Positions 7,403 through 15,067 of a stretch of 45,931 nt of DNA are shown here, piece by piece (within the stretch, counting starts at the first letter, position 1; every line of letters begins with the position of its first letter). The DNA is from Enterobacteriaceae bacterium UBA2655. GTDB taxonomy: Bacteria > Pseudomonadota > Gammaproteobacteria > Enterobacterales > Enterobacteriaceae. The stretch spans positions 1 to 45,931 of the forward strand of contig DENB01000086.1 in assembly GCA_002359495.1 (NCBI GenBank). The letters are read 5' to 3'. The notes beneath the pieces are model-generated. The model had not been told where the DNA came from. It did not search any database and saw nothing but the letters and a program-made list of their open reading frames with translations. The translations under genes and the position numbers were made by a program.

Positions 7403-9235
7403 ATGCTGTACCGCCGTTTCGAGCGCTTTATTGATATCTTTCAGGACGCGCCATCCGATACGCCGCCTTCGCGCGTCTGGCCGTTTTACTTTTACTATTT
7501 GCGTCAGGTGTGGCCCAGCTTTGCCGCCTTGCTGGTGGTGAGTCTGGCCTCCGCCCTGATCGAAGTCGCCCTCTTCAGCTACCTGAGTCGTATTATCGAC
7601 CTGGTCAACCACGCTACGCCGACCACGCTGTTCAGCCAAAACTGGCCGATTCTGCTCTGGATGGGCTTTGTCGCCATGATACTGCGGCCGCTCTGCACCT
7701 GGCTGCACGGCCTGTTGGTGCATATGAACATCAATCCGGGCATGCCCAACCTTATCCTCTGGCAACAGCACAACTATATGCTGCGGCAGAGCCTAAGCTT
7801 TTTTCATAACGACTTTGCCGGGCGCATCGCGCAACGCATCATACAAACCGGCAACGCGCTGCGCACCTCGGCGGTTCAGCTGGTGGAGGCGCTCTGGCAT
7901 GTACTGATCTACGCCGTCACGTCGCTGGTGCTGTTCGCCGATACCGACTGGCGTCTGATGGTTCCGCTGATTATCTGGATCGTCACCTACAGTGCCGCGC
8001 TGCGCTTTTTCGTGCCGCGCGTCAAAAAGCGTACGGTGGTGGCGACCGCCGCGCACTCTAAGCTGATGGGCCATATCGTCGACGGCTACAGCAATATCGC
8101 CACCATCAAGCTTTTCGCCCACAGCGCGCTGGAGAAACGTTTTGCGCGCGAAGCCATTCAGGAGCAAACCGACAAAGCGCGCGTCGTCAGCCGCATGGTC
8201 ACCGGCATGGACGTCACGCTGGCTATCCTCAACGGCCTGCTGATCGTCTCGACCTCCGCTATCGCGCTCTGGCTCTGGAGCCAGTCGCTGATTAGCGTAG
8301 GCGCTATCGCGCTGGCGACCGGGCTGGTGATCCGGCTGGTCAATATGTCCGGCTGGATCATGTGGGTGGTGAACGGCATTTTTGAAAATATCGGCATGGT
8401 GCAGGATGGCCTGACCACCATCGCGCAGCCGCTTAGCGTGCAGGATGTTCCCCAGGCGAAGGAGTTGAAGGTTAACCGCGGCAATATCCGCTTTGAAGTT
8501 GTCTCATTCAACTACGGCAGCGAGCGCGCAGTGATCAACCAGCTGAGCCTGGATATCAAACCAGGGGAGAAAATCGCCCTGATCGGCCCTTCCGGCGCCG
8601 GCAAGTCAACGCTGGTGAATCTGCTGCTGCGCCTCTACGACATTAACGGCGGCCGCATTCTGATTGACGACCAGAACATCGCTGAAGTCAGTCAGGAGAG
8701 TTTGCGTGGACAGATCGGCATGATTACGCAGGACACCTCGTTGCTGCATCGCTCCATTCGCGAAAACCTGCTCTATGACCGTCCCGACGCCAGCGACGAG
8801 GAGCTGTACGAGGCGATTCGCCGCGCCCGCGCCGATGAGTTTATCCCGCTGCTTTCCGACTCGATGGGACGCACCGGGCTGGACGCCCATGTGGGCGAAC
8901 GCGGCGTGAAGCTGTCCGGCGGTCAACGCCAGCGTATCGCCATCGCCCGCGTCCTGCTGAAAGACGCCCCGATCCTGATTATGGATGAGGCGACCTCGGC
9001 GCTGGATTCCGAAGTGGAGGCGGCGATTCAGGAGAGTCTGGAAACCTTAATGCAGGGCAAGACGGTGATCGCCATCGCCCACCGTCTGTCGACCATCGCC
9101 AAAATGGACCGTCTGATCGTGCTGCGCAAAGGCCAGATCGTCGAGATGGGCAACCATCAGGACCTGCTGGCGCAAAACGGACTTTATGCGCGTCTCTGGC
9201 GCCATCAAACCGGCGGATTCGTCGGCATGAAGTGA
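7403..9235 (+). CDS. ABC exporter, fused permease-ATPase half-transporter
   Basis: A 610-residue ABCB/MsbA-type half-transporter that would work as a homodimer in the inner membrane; its cargo is unknown. Six hydrophobic segments lie in about residues 35-330. The nucleotide-binding domain (about 365-600) has all motifs: Walker A GPSGAGKST (395-403), Q-loop in MITQDTS, signature LSGGQ (504-508), Walker B ILIMDE (524-529), D-loop SALD and H-loop His560 (AIAHRLS). The ATG at 7403 follows the weak site GGGCAGGA. It lies 117 bp after the sugar-binding protein gene on the same strand, but ABC exporters do not use binding proteins, so a functional link is doubtful. Its 3' end overlaps the convergent acyltransferase gene by 31 bp. 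Confidence 0.93.
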   Translation: MLYRRFERFIDIFQDAPSDTPPSRVWPFYFYYLRQVWPSFAALLVVSLASALIEVALFSYLSRIIDLVNHATPTTLFSQNWPILLWMGFVAMILRPLCTWLHGLLVHMNINPGMPNLILWQQHNYMLRQSLSFFHNDFAGRIAQRIIQTGNALRTSAVQLVEALWHVLIYAVTSLVLFADTDWRLMVPLIIWIVTYSAALRFFVPRVKKRTVVATAAHSKLMGHIVDGYSNIATIKLFAHSALEKRFAREAIQEQTDKARVVSRMVTGMDVTLAILNGLLIVSTSAIALWLWSQSLISVGAIALATGLVIRLVNMSGWIMWVVNGIFENIGMVQDGLTTIAQPLSVQDVPQAKELKVNRGNIRFEVVSFNYGSERAVINQLSLDIKPGEKIALIGPSGAGKSTLVNLLLRLYDINGGRILIDDQNIAEVSQESLRGQIGMITQDTSLLHRSIRENLLYDRPDASDEELYEAIRRARADEFIPLLSDSMGRTGLDAHVGERGVKLSGGQRQRIAIARVLLKDAPILIMDEATSALDSEVEAAIQESLETLMQGKTVIAIAHRLSTIAKMDRLIVLRKGQIVEMGNHQDLLAQNGLYARLWRHQTGGFVGMK

Positions 9236-10356
9236 TCGCCGCGGCGATAAGGCAAGGCATCGCGCGCCTCCAGCGCCCAGGCGCGCATGCCGGCCCGCTC
9301 CTGCTGAAGAAACGCATCCACCGCCTCGCGCAGGCCCGGATGGCTGAGATAGTGCCAGGAACGGGTGATCTGCGGCTCGAAGCCGCGCACCAGCTTATGC
9401 TCGCCCTGCGCCCCGGCGTCGAAACGCTGCAGCCCTTCGGCAATGGCGTAATCCATCCCCTGATAAAAACAGGTTTCGAAATGCAGTCGGTCAAACTCCG
9501 CCAGACATCCCCAGTAACGTCCGTAAAGCGTCTGCTTATCCACCAGACAGAAGGCCATGGCGGCAGGCTGGTTTTGCAGCGTCGCGATCGCCACGCGAAT
9601 GCTCTCTGGCATGCGCTGCGCCAGCAAACTGAAGAACTCCCGGCTCAGATAGGGGTGCTGACCGCGCACCGCATAGGTGTTGGCGTAACAGGTATAGACG
9701 AAATCCCACTGGCTTTCGCTCAGCTCATGGCCGCGATACCAGGTAAACGCAAAGCCGCTGGCCTGCACCTGCTCGCGCTCTTTACGCAGCTGTTTGCGCT
9801 TGCGCGACATCAGGGTATCGAGGAAATCCTGAAAATCGCGGTAGCCGCGGTTATGCCAGTGATACTGGCAGCCGAGGCGCGACAGCCACTCCGGCGCCGC
9901 CTGCAGCAGCGTATCGGCGTGCATATCAGTAAAATTGATATGCGCGCCGCTCAGGCGCTGGCGTTGCAGCGCCTCCGGCAATGCCGCCAGCAGCTGCGCC
10001 GCCGCCGCGCCGTCTCCCAGCAGTCGCGCGCCGGTTACCGGGCTGAACGGAATCGCGCCCAGCCATTTCGGGTAGTAGCGAATGCCGGCGCGATGGCAGG
10101 CATCGGCCCAGGCGTGATCGAACACGTACTCGCCCCAGGAGTTGCGTTTGCGATAGCCGGGGATCGCGGCGCGCAGCCGACCCTTTTCACGCCACAGCAG
10201 GTGATCCGGCTGCCAGCCGCCTGCCTCGCTGACGCTGCCGCTCTCTTCTAGCGTCAGCAGAAAAGCGTGACGCAGAAACGGCTGATCGTCCGGCAGAAGC
10301 GCATCCCAGTCGGCGGCGGGCAGCTCCGCCAGGGAAGGGAGATGAATCAGTGACAT
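9205..10356 (-). CDS. FemAB-related acyltransferase (PF04339-type, GNAT fold)
   Basis: A 383-residue cytoplasmic protein of the 'peptidogalycan biosynthesis/recognition' family (PF04339), related to FemAB and GNAT acyltransferases. No member has a well-proven substrate that I can name. Typical blocks are PFLRHAFLLTLEESGSV near the N-terminus, YVFDHAWADACHRAG, YYPKWLGAIPFSPVTG, KRKQLRKEREQ, YGRYWGCL and LHFETCFYQGMDYAI. Aromatic and arginine-rich segments fit nucleotide or CoA-ester binding. The 3' end overlaps the convergent ABC gene by 31 bp. The gene starts 74 bp after the end of the broken AraC gene on the same strand. Confidence 0.85.
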   Translation of the reverse strand: MSLIHLPSLAELPAADWDALLPDDQPFLRHAFLLTLEESGSVSEAGGWQPDHLLWREKGRLRAAIPGYRKRNSWGEYVFDHAWADACHRAGIRYYPKWLGAIPFSPVTGARLLGDGAAAAQLLAALPEALQRQRLSGAHINFTDMHADTLLQAAPEWLSRLGCQYHWHNRGYRDFQDFLDTLMSRKRKQLRKEREQVQASGFAFTWYRGHELSESQWDFVYTCYANTYAVRGQHPYLSREFFSLLAQRMPESIRVAIATLQNQPAAMAFCLVDKQTLYGRYWGCLAEFDRLHFETCFYQGMDYAIAEGLQRFDAGAQGEHKLVRGFEPQITRSWHYLSHPGLREAVDAFLQQERAGMRAWALEARDALPYRRGDHFMPTNPPV

Positions 10357-10430
10357 CGACGGCTCCGTATAAAATTAGCGCGGAAGGCCAGTCAAACAGG
10401 TTTTCGTCCCGGTGAAAAGCGATGCCGCAC

Positions 10431-11357
10431 CTAATGTGAAGAGACAAACCGGGCGTTTTCCTGGGCAGGCGGCAGCGCAAAGCTGTCGCGCAGCCTTCTG
10501 GCTTCTTCGGCAGGCGTCAGGCGGAACAGCCGACGAAATTCGCGGCTGAACTGCGACGGGCTTTCATATCCCACCGCCACGCTGGCCGCCGCCGCGGTCA
10601 GCGCTTCCCTCACCATCAGCAGACGCGCCTGATGCAGCCGAATCGATTTGACGTACTGCATCGGCGAGGTTTGCGTCACCTTTTTAAAGTGTTCATAAAA
10701 GGTCGCCTGGCTCATGCCCGCTTCGCGCGCCAGACCCGCTACATCCAGCGGCTGCGCGTAGTGGCCGTGAATATGGCGCAGGGCGCGGGCGATTTTGCCG
10801 AAATGGCCCTGCATCGTCAGCGCCGCGCGCATCTCGCCGCCCTGCTCGCCGTTCAGGACATGGTAATAGATCTCCCGCACCAGCGCCGGTCCCAACAGCG
10901 GCGCGGCGACCGGATCGCTCAGCGCCTCCAGCAGACGCTGCACTGACCGCATCAGGGGCGCGCTTATTGGCGTCGAAAGCATGCCGGTCGGCCGCTGGCT
11001 GGGCGGCGCGCCGAGTTTCTCCATCTGCAACAGCAGTTCCGCCACGACAGGCAGATCGAGATGCAAATAAATCGCCAGCAAAGGTTCGTCAGCGCTGGCG
11101 TCGGTTTCCATGGTGAAAGGCACCGGCACCGATACCGCCAGATAGTGCTGCGCATCGTAAAGGTAAACCTGGTTGCCGAAGTAGCCGCGCTTGCGTCCCT
11201 GCAGCACGATCACGATGCCGGGGTCCTAAAGCACCGGCGTGCGGCTCAGCGGCCGGTTCAATCGCAGCAGGCGCACGTCGGCCAGCGGCGTTAACGTATA
11301 GCCTTCCTGCGGCGTCAGCGCGTCCAGCAAGGCGATAGAAGAGAGCGATGTCGTCAT
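10431..11357 (-). pseudogene. AraC-family regulator interrupted by an in-frame amber codon
   Basis: If read through, this gene encodes 308 residues from the ATG at 11357 (MTTSLSSIALLDALTPQEG): an AraC_N (PF06719) sensor domain, then a C-terminal double HTH (LAREAGMSQATFYEHFKKV and AAASVAVGYESPSQFSREFRR), as in YqhC-type regulators. Codon 44 is TAG (11226-11228 on the plus strand) between TPVL and DPGIVIVLQGRKRG. The frame continues on both sides without any shift, so a single base change (TAC to TAG would restore a Tyr) is the simplest cause. An internal GTG start at 11213 is possible but has no good ribosome site. It is divergent from the SDR gene at 11511, its likely former target. Confidence 0.85.
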
Positions 11358-11510
11358 GATGAGCAGTATGGCTCCTCGCGGCGCGTTTGCGCGGGTAGGG
11401 TAAATTCAGAGTTTCAGGCAAGGCTATCAGAGCATCGGGCATCTCCATGTTGCATAAAAAGGCGCAGGCTAATCAACAGCCACACCTGGCAGAACCTGGA
11501 GGAGAAAAAG

Positions 11511-12335
11511 ATGAAAACGATCCTGATTACCGGCGTCAGCAGCGGCTTTGGTCGCGCGCTGGCGGAGGCGGCGCTACAGGCCGGACATCGCGTGCTCGGC
11601 ACTCTGCGCAACCCGCACGCGCTTGAAGCGTTCGCGGCGCTGGATACGCAGCGCGCCCACGGCTGGCTGTTGGACGTGACCGATTTCGATCGCATTCCCG
11701 CCGTTGTGGCGGAGATGGAGGCGGCGCACGGGCCGATTGACGTGCTGGTCAACAATGCCGGTTACGGCCACGAAGGCATCTTCGAAGAGGCGAGCCTCGA
11801 CGAGATGCGCCGCCAGTTCGAGGTTAACGTCTGGGGAGCGGTCGCCATGATGAAAGCGCTGGTGCCGCGGTTTCGCCAGCGCCGTCGCGGCCAGATTATC
11901 AATATCACCTCGATGGGCGGTTATATCACCCTGCCCGGCATCAGCGACTATTGCGGCAGCAAGTTCGCGCTGGAGGGCATTTCCGATACCCTGAGCCAGG
12001 AGCTGGCCGCCTTTGACGTCAAAGTAACGGCGGTGGCGCCGGGATCCTTTCGCACCGACTGGGCGGGCCGTTCGATGATCCGATCGCCGCGATCGATCGC
12101 CGATTACGATGCGCTGTTCGATCCGGTGCGCCAGGCGCGTCAGGAGAAAAGCGGCAAACAGCTGGGCGATCCGGCGAAGGCGGCGCAGGTAATATTGTCG
12201 CTGTTGACCCACCCGGCGCCGCCTGCGCATCTGCTGCTCGGCAGCGATGCGTTGGGGCTGGTGCGCGACCGGCTGGCGACGCTGGCGGAAAGCCTGGGCG
12301 CATGGGAAGCGGTGACGCGCTCCACCGACGGATAA
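11511..12335 (+). CDS. Short-chain dehydrogenase/reductase
   Basis: A 274-residue classical SDR, NAD(P)-dependent, acting on an unknown alcohol or carbonyl. The cofactor motif TGVSSGFG is at residues 7-14, NNAG at 81-84, and the catalytic Ser134, Tyr147 and Lys151 (DYCGSK) are all present. The ATG at 11511 has a very strong ribosome site (GGAGGAG). It is divergent from the AraC-family gene that carries the amber codon, so its control may be altered in this strain. The C-terminal part (GSDALGLVRDRL) resembles SDRs often annotated only as 'oxidoreductase'. Confidence 0.9.
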   Translation: MKTILITGVSSGFGRALAEAALQAGHRVLGTLRNPHALEAFAALDTQRAHGWLLDVTDFDRIPAVVAEMEAAHGPIDVLVNNAGYGHEGIFEEASLDEMRRQFEVNVWGAVAMMKALVPRFRQRRRGQIINITSMGGYITLPGISDYCGSKFALEGISDTLSQELAAFDVKVTAVAPGSFRTDWAGRSMIRSPRSIADYDALFDPVRQARQEKSGKQLGDPAKAAQVILSLLTHPAPPAHLLLGSDALGLVRDRLATLAESLGAWEAVTRSTDG

Positions 12336-12422
12336 AACCGGCGTCCGCGACCAGCTAACCCCGATTCCGGCAAACAGAGCTACGCTTCCATGAAGGCGTT
12401 AAGCCCGAATGGCATTCTCTCT

Positions 12423-12442
12423 GCGGATCCCGCCAGATCCGC
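12423..12442. repeat. Short hairpin between SDR and esterase genes
   Basis: GCGGATC and GATCCGC form a 7-bp stem around a six-base loop, 25 bp before the esterase ATG. There is no T-tract after it, so it may be a weak terminator or an operator rather than a standard terminator. Confidence 0.35.
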
Positions 12443-12467
12443 TTACGGTTGACAGACAGGAGAGCAG

Positions 12468-13073
12468 ATGGAAAAAGCGCTGGTGATTTTTTTGCATGGC
12501 GTAGGCAGCAACGGCGAGGATCTGGCGCCGCTGGGACGGCACTGGAGCAACATCTTGCCCGACGTCGCTTTCGCCTCGCCCGACGCGCCTTTCGCGTTTG
12601 AACAGGGCGCCGGCTTTCAGTGGTTCAGCCTGGTGGGCGTTACGCCGGAAAATCGCCCGGCGCGGGTGCGCGCGGCGCGCGGCGCCTTCGATGACGCATT
12701 GATGCGCATCATGGCCGACCATGGCATGGCGAACCGCTGGGATAAAGTGGTGCTGGCGGGCTTTTCTCAAGGCGCGATCATGGCGCTCGACACGCTGGCG
12801 TCGGGCCGCTGGCCGCTGGCGGGCGTGGTGGCGTTTTCCGGGCGTCTTTCGTATGAGGGCGCCTTAACCCCTCATCCGCATACGCCGGCGCTGCTGGTGC
12901 ACGGCCATGCCGATGACGTGATCCCTTGGACGGAAACCGACTCGGCCGCGCTGCGGCTGAAAAGCGCCAACGTGCCGACGGAGACGCAGTTTGAACCAAC
13001 CACCGGGCATACGATTTCCGGCCAGGGCGCAAGGCGGGCGGCCACCTTTATCGCCCAGTGCCTGCAGGATTAA
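12468..13073 (+). CDS. Alpha/beta-hydrolase esterase, YpfH type
   Basis: A 201-residue carboxylesterase/phospholipase-family hydrolase (Abhydrolase_2) resembling E. coli YpfH. It begins with the oxyanion motif FLHGVGSNGEDLA, has the block QWFSLVGVTPENRPARV shared with YpfH, and carries the nucleophile Ser100 in GFSQG, the acid near Asp150 (GHADDVIP) and His181 (TGHTIS). There is no signal peptide, so it is cytoplasmic. Start: ATG with GGAGAG upstream. Its TAA stop interlocks with that of the convergent TIM-barrel gene through the TTAA at 13070-13073. The natural ester is unknown. Confidence 0.88.
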   Translation: MEKALVIFLHGVGSNGEDLAPLGRHWSNILPDVAFASPDAPFAFEQGAGFQWFSLVGVTPENRPARVRAARGAFDDALMRIMADHGMANRWDKVVLAGFSQGAIMALDTLASGRWPLAGVVAFSGRLSYEGALTPHPHTPALLVHGHADDVIPWTETDSAALRLKSANVPTETQFEPTTGHTISGQGARRAATFIAQCLQD

Positions 13074-13885
13074 GGCCAGTAGCGATTTAGCACCGCCCAG
13101 GCTTTATCCGCCGCCTGCTGCGCCGGCAGCGCCTTGAGCTGGTCATTGAAAACTTCAATGCCGACCGGTCCGCTGTAGCCGGCGCTCTTCAGCTTATCCA
13201 CAAAGCGATCGATCTCAATGATGCCCTCGCCAGGCAGCTCGCGGCGGTGACGCGCGGTGTCGATCAGCGCCGACCTGTCGCCCGGCGGGAGCGGCTGCGC
13301 GATATCGCACAGCTGCACTTCATAAATACGATCTACCGGAATGCCGTCGAGCTGCGAGGCGTCGCCGCCCAGCGCGCAGATATGGAACAGATCAACTACC
13401 AGGCCGATGTTAGGCTGTTCGAGACGTTGCAGGCGTTCCCAGGCGAGCGGCAGCGTATTGTCGACGCTGCACCAGGCCATCGGCTCATACATGATGCGCA
13501 TCTGATAACGCGCCGCTTCCGAAGCCAGCCAGCGCAGATCCTCATCAATCTTTTCGGCGACGCAATCCTCGCGCGTGGTGGCGGGTGCCTGGATGGTATC
13601 GCAGCCCAGCGCCTGCGCCATCTGGATAAACTGGCGCAGCTCCTCGCGTTTTTTCTGGCGTTCGCCGTCGGGCGCGCCGGTGAAATCGCGCAGTACCTGG
13701 ACGTTAGTAAATCCCAGCCCCTGCTGCGCCGCCAGCTGCGCCAGCGCGCCGCCGTCAGCGCTCTTCTCTACATCTTCGCGCCAGATTTCGACCTGATCGA
13801 AACCGGCCGCGCGCGCCGCGCGCAACTTCTCTTCCGGCTTGCCGTTCAACAGCACCAGGTTAAGGAATTTCAGGTTGCCGCTCAT
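13070..13885 (-). CDS. Xylose-isomerase-like TIM-barrel sugar isomerase/epimerase
   Basis: A 271-residue AP-endonuclease-2/xylose-isomerase-like TIM-barrel protein, the fold of hydroxypyruvate isomerase, IolE and 3-dehydroshikimate dehydratase. Metal-binding acids and histidine are visible in order: the Glu of MYEPMAW, the Asp and His of VVDLFH, and the Glu of GIEVFND near the end. ELPGEGIIEIDRF is another family block. It carries no neighbour from a sugar pathway, so the substrate is open. It converges on the esterase gene with a four-base shared stop. The start ATG lies after AAGGAGCG. Confidence 0.82.
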   Translation of the reverse strand: MSGNLKFLNLVLLNGKPEEKLRAARAAGFDQVEIWREDVEKSADGGALAQLAAQQGLGFTNVQVLRDFTGAPDGERQKKREELRQFIQMAQALGCDTIQAPATTREDCVAEKIDEDLRWLASEAARYQMRIMYEPMAWCSVDNTLPLAWERLQRLEQPNIGLVVDLFHICALGGDASQLDGIPVDRIYEVQLCDIAQPLPPGDRSALIDTARHRRELPGEGIIEIDRFVDKLKSAGYSGPVGIEVFNDQLKALPAQQAADKAWAVLNRYWP

Positions 13886-13994
13886 CTACACGCTCCTTAG
13901 TTATCCGGGGTAGCCGGTAATTCATCATGTTACGTCCCGCTTTTTAGCGTAGCAGAGCGAGCGAAATGAGCCGCTTCGGCGACATTTGGCGTGG

Positions 13995-14372
13995 CTAACC
14001 CAGCGCGTTGACCAGCGCAAAACCGGCGAAAGTCATCAGCAAGGATCCGACGACATGGATTAGCACGCTGCCCATCGCCCAGAGATATTTACCGGATTGC
14101 AGCAGCACGACGATTTCAGCGGAAAAGGTCGAGAAGGTGGTCAGCCCGCCGCACAGGCCGGTGACGATCAATAATTTCCAGCCGGCGTCGATGTGGGGGT
14201 TTTTCGCAAACCAGGCGATCGCCGCGCCGATGATAAAGCCGCCCAACAGGTTAACCAGCAGGGTGCCCGGCGGCAGGTTAGGAAACAGCGCATTGAAGCG
14301 CAGCGAGAAGAGCCAGCGCAGCGAGCAGCCGACGGCGCCGCCCAACATCACAGCCAACAGAGATTTCAACAT
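13995..14372 (-). CDS. crcB: Fluoride channel CrcB (Fluc)
   Basis: A 125-residue four-helix membrane protein that works as a dual-topology dimer and lets fluoride leave the cell. Family signatures are GGAVGCSLRW near residues 11-20, PPGTLLVNLLGGFIIG (34-49) and GLCGGLTTFSTFSAE (73-87), which holds the phenylalanine box and the central sodium-site motif. Length and topology are normal. The leader carries a fluoride riboswitch (14468-14523) under its own promoter (14534-14562), so expression should rise with fluoride. The divergent neighbour is a VOC-family gene. Confidence 0.96.
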   Translation of the reverse strand: MLKSLLAVMLGGAVGCSLRWLFSLRFNALFPNLPPGTLLVNLLGGFIIGAAIAWFAKNPHIDAGWKLLIVTGLCGGLTTFSTFSAEIVVLLQSGKYLWAMGSVLIHVVGSLLMTFAGFALVNALG

Positions 14373-14467
14373 TATTCAGCTCCGAAAAGCGGGAACCAGG
14401 CAGAGCTGCGGGCAGGAAAAGCAGATACCTGACACGCCGCCCGCTCCCGCGCAAGGATTAAGGGTTA

Positions 14468-14523
14468 TGTCAGGCGTCATCAGCCGTAAAACGGCGGTTG
14501 GGAAAGGTGGAACGCCATCACCT
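14468..14523 (-). promoter_or_regulatory. Fluoride riboswitch (crcB motif) in the crcB leader
   Basis: Read on the minus strand, the leader starts with GGTGATGGCGTTC, continues CCACC, AACCGCC, and ends GGCTGATGACGCC. These are the conserved blocks of the fluoride (crcB) riboswitch in the right order and spacing, and the next gene is crcB. About 95 nt of leader separate the aptamer from the crcB ATG. Downstream, CCTGACA at the 3' aptamer edge (14468-14474) can pair with TGTCAGG at 14428-14434, a possible expression-platform switch. Recognition is by motif; I could not fold it by program. Confidence 0.92.
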
Positions 14524-14533
14524 TAAGCGGCTG

Positions 14534-14562
14534 ATAATAGCCTGCTTTATCGCCCGGAACAA
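14534..14562 (-). promoter_or_regulatory. Promoter of the crcB riboswitch transcript
   Basis: On the minus strand TTGTTC (-35, 14557-14562) and TATTAT (-10, 14534-14539) are separated by 17 bp. The predicted start, near 14527, is a few bases before the riboswitch aptamer, as expected for a riboswitch leader. Confidence 0.7.
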
Positions 14563-14671
14563 CCGGCGGCGTCCGGCAGGCCGCGAGAGGCGGCGCGCCG
14601 TTTTTTACCGTGGCGCAGGCTTAATCGCACATTCTGGCCGACACTTAAAGAAAGTCAGAAGGGAGAGAGCC

Positions 14672-15067
14672 ATGTATTCTCATATCATGCTCGGCATGCA
14701 GGACTTTGAACGCGCCTTTTCGTTTTACAGCGCCATCCTGGCGCCGTTGCAGTTGACGCTGCGCTTCTGCGAACGCGACGTCCCTTGGGCTGGCTGGCAG
14801 CAGCGCGATCTGGCCTGGCCGGAATTTATCATCACCGCGCCCTTTAACGGCGAACCGGCAACACCGGGCAACGGCCAGATGACCGCGTTTATCGCCGAAA
14901 CGCGGGAGCAGGTCGATGAGGTTTACCGGCTGGCCTGTTCGATAGGAGCGGTCAGCGAAGGCGAACCCGGCCTGCGTCCGCGCTACGAGCCGGATTATTA
15001 CGGCGCTTACTTCCGCGACCCTGACGGCAACAAACTGCACGTTTGCTGCCGCCGTCCCGCCGCTTAA
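14672..15067 (+). CDS. VOC-family (glyoxalase/bleomycin-resistance fold) protein
   Basis: A 131-residue protein of the vicinal-oxygen-chelate superfamily. It begins MYSHIMLGMQDFERAFSFY and ends with the typical strand YYGAYFRDPDGNKLHVCC; the early His and the late Glu/Lys-type positions follow glyoxalase-like members, but the metal set cannot be confirmed. The ATG at 14672 has a strong site (GGGAGAGAG). An in-frame extension back to 14498 runs through the crcB promoter and riboswitch and is rejected. The stop interlocks with that of the convergent gene through TTAA. The activity is unknown; such proteins range from lyases to antibiotic-binding proteins. Confidence 0.85.
   Translation: MYSHIMLGMQDFERAFSFYSAILAPLQLTLRFCERDVPWAGWQQRDLAWPEFIITAPFNGEPATPGNGQMTAFIAETREQVDEVYRLACSIGAVSEGEPGLRPRYEPDYYGAYFRDPDGNKLHVCCRRPAA

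Noticed and set aside
7286..9235. Binding protein and ABC gene as one importer
   Set aside because: The ABC protein is an exporter-type fused half-transporter (TMD then NBD), which does not use binding proteins.
14498..14671. N-terminal extension of the VOC gene
   Set aside because: It covers the crcB promoter and riboswitch; the ATG at 14672 has a strong ribosome site.
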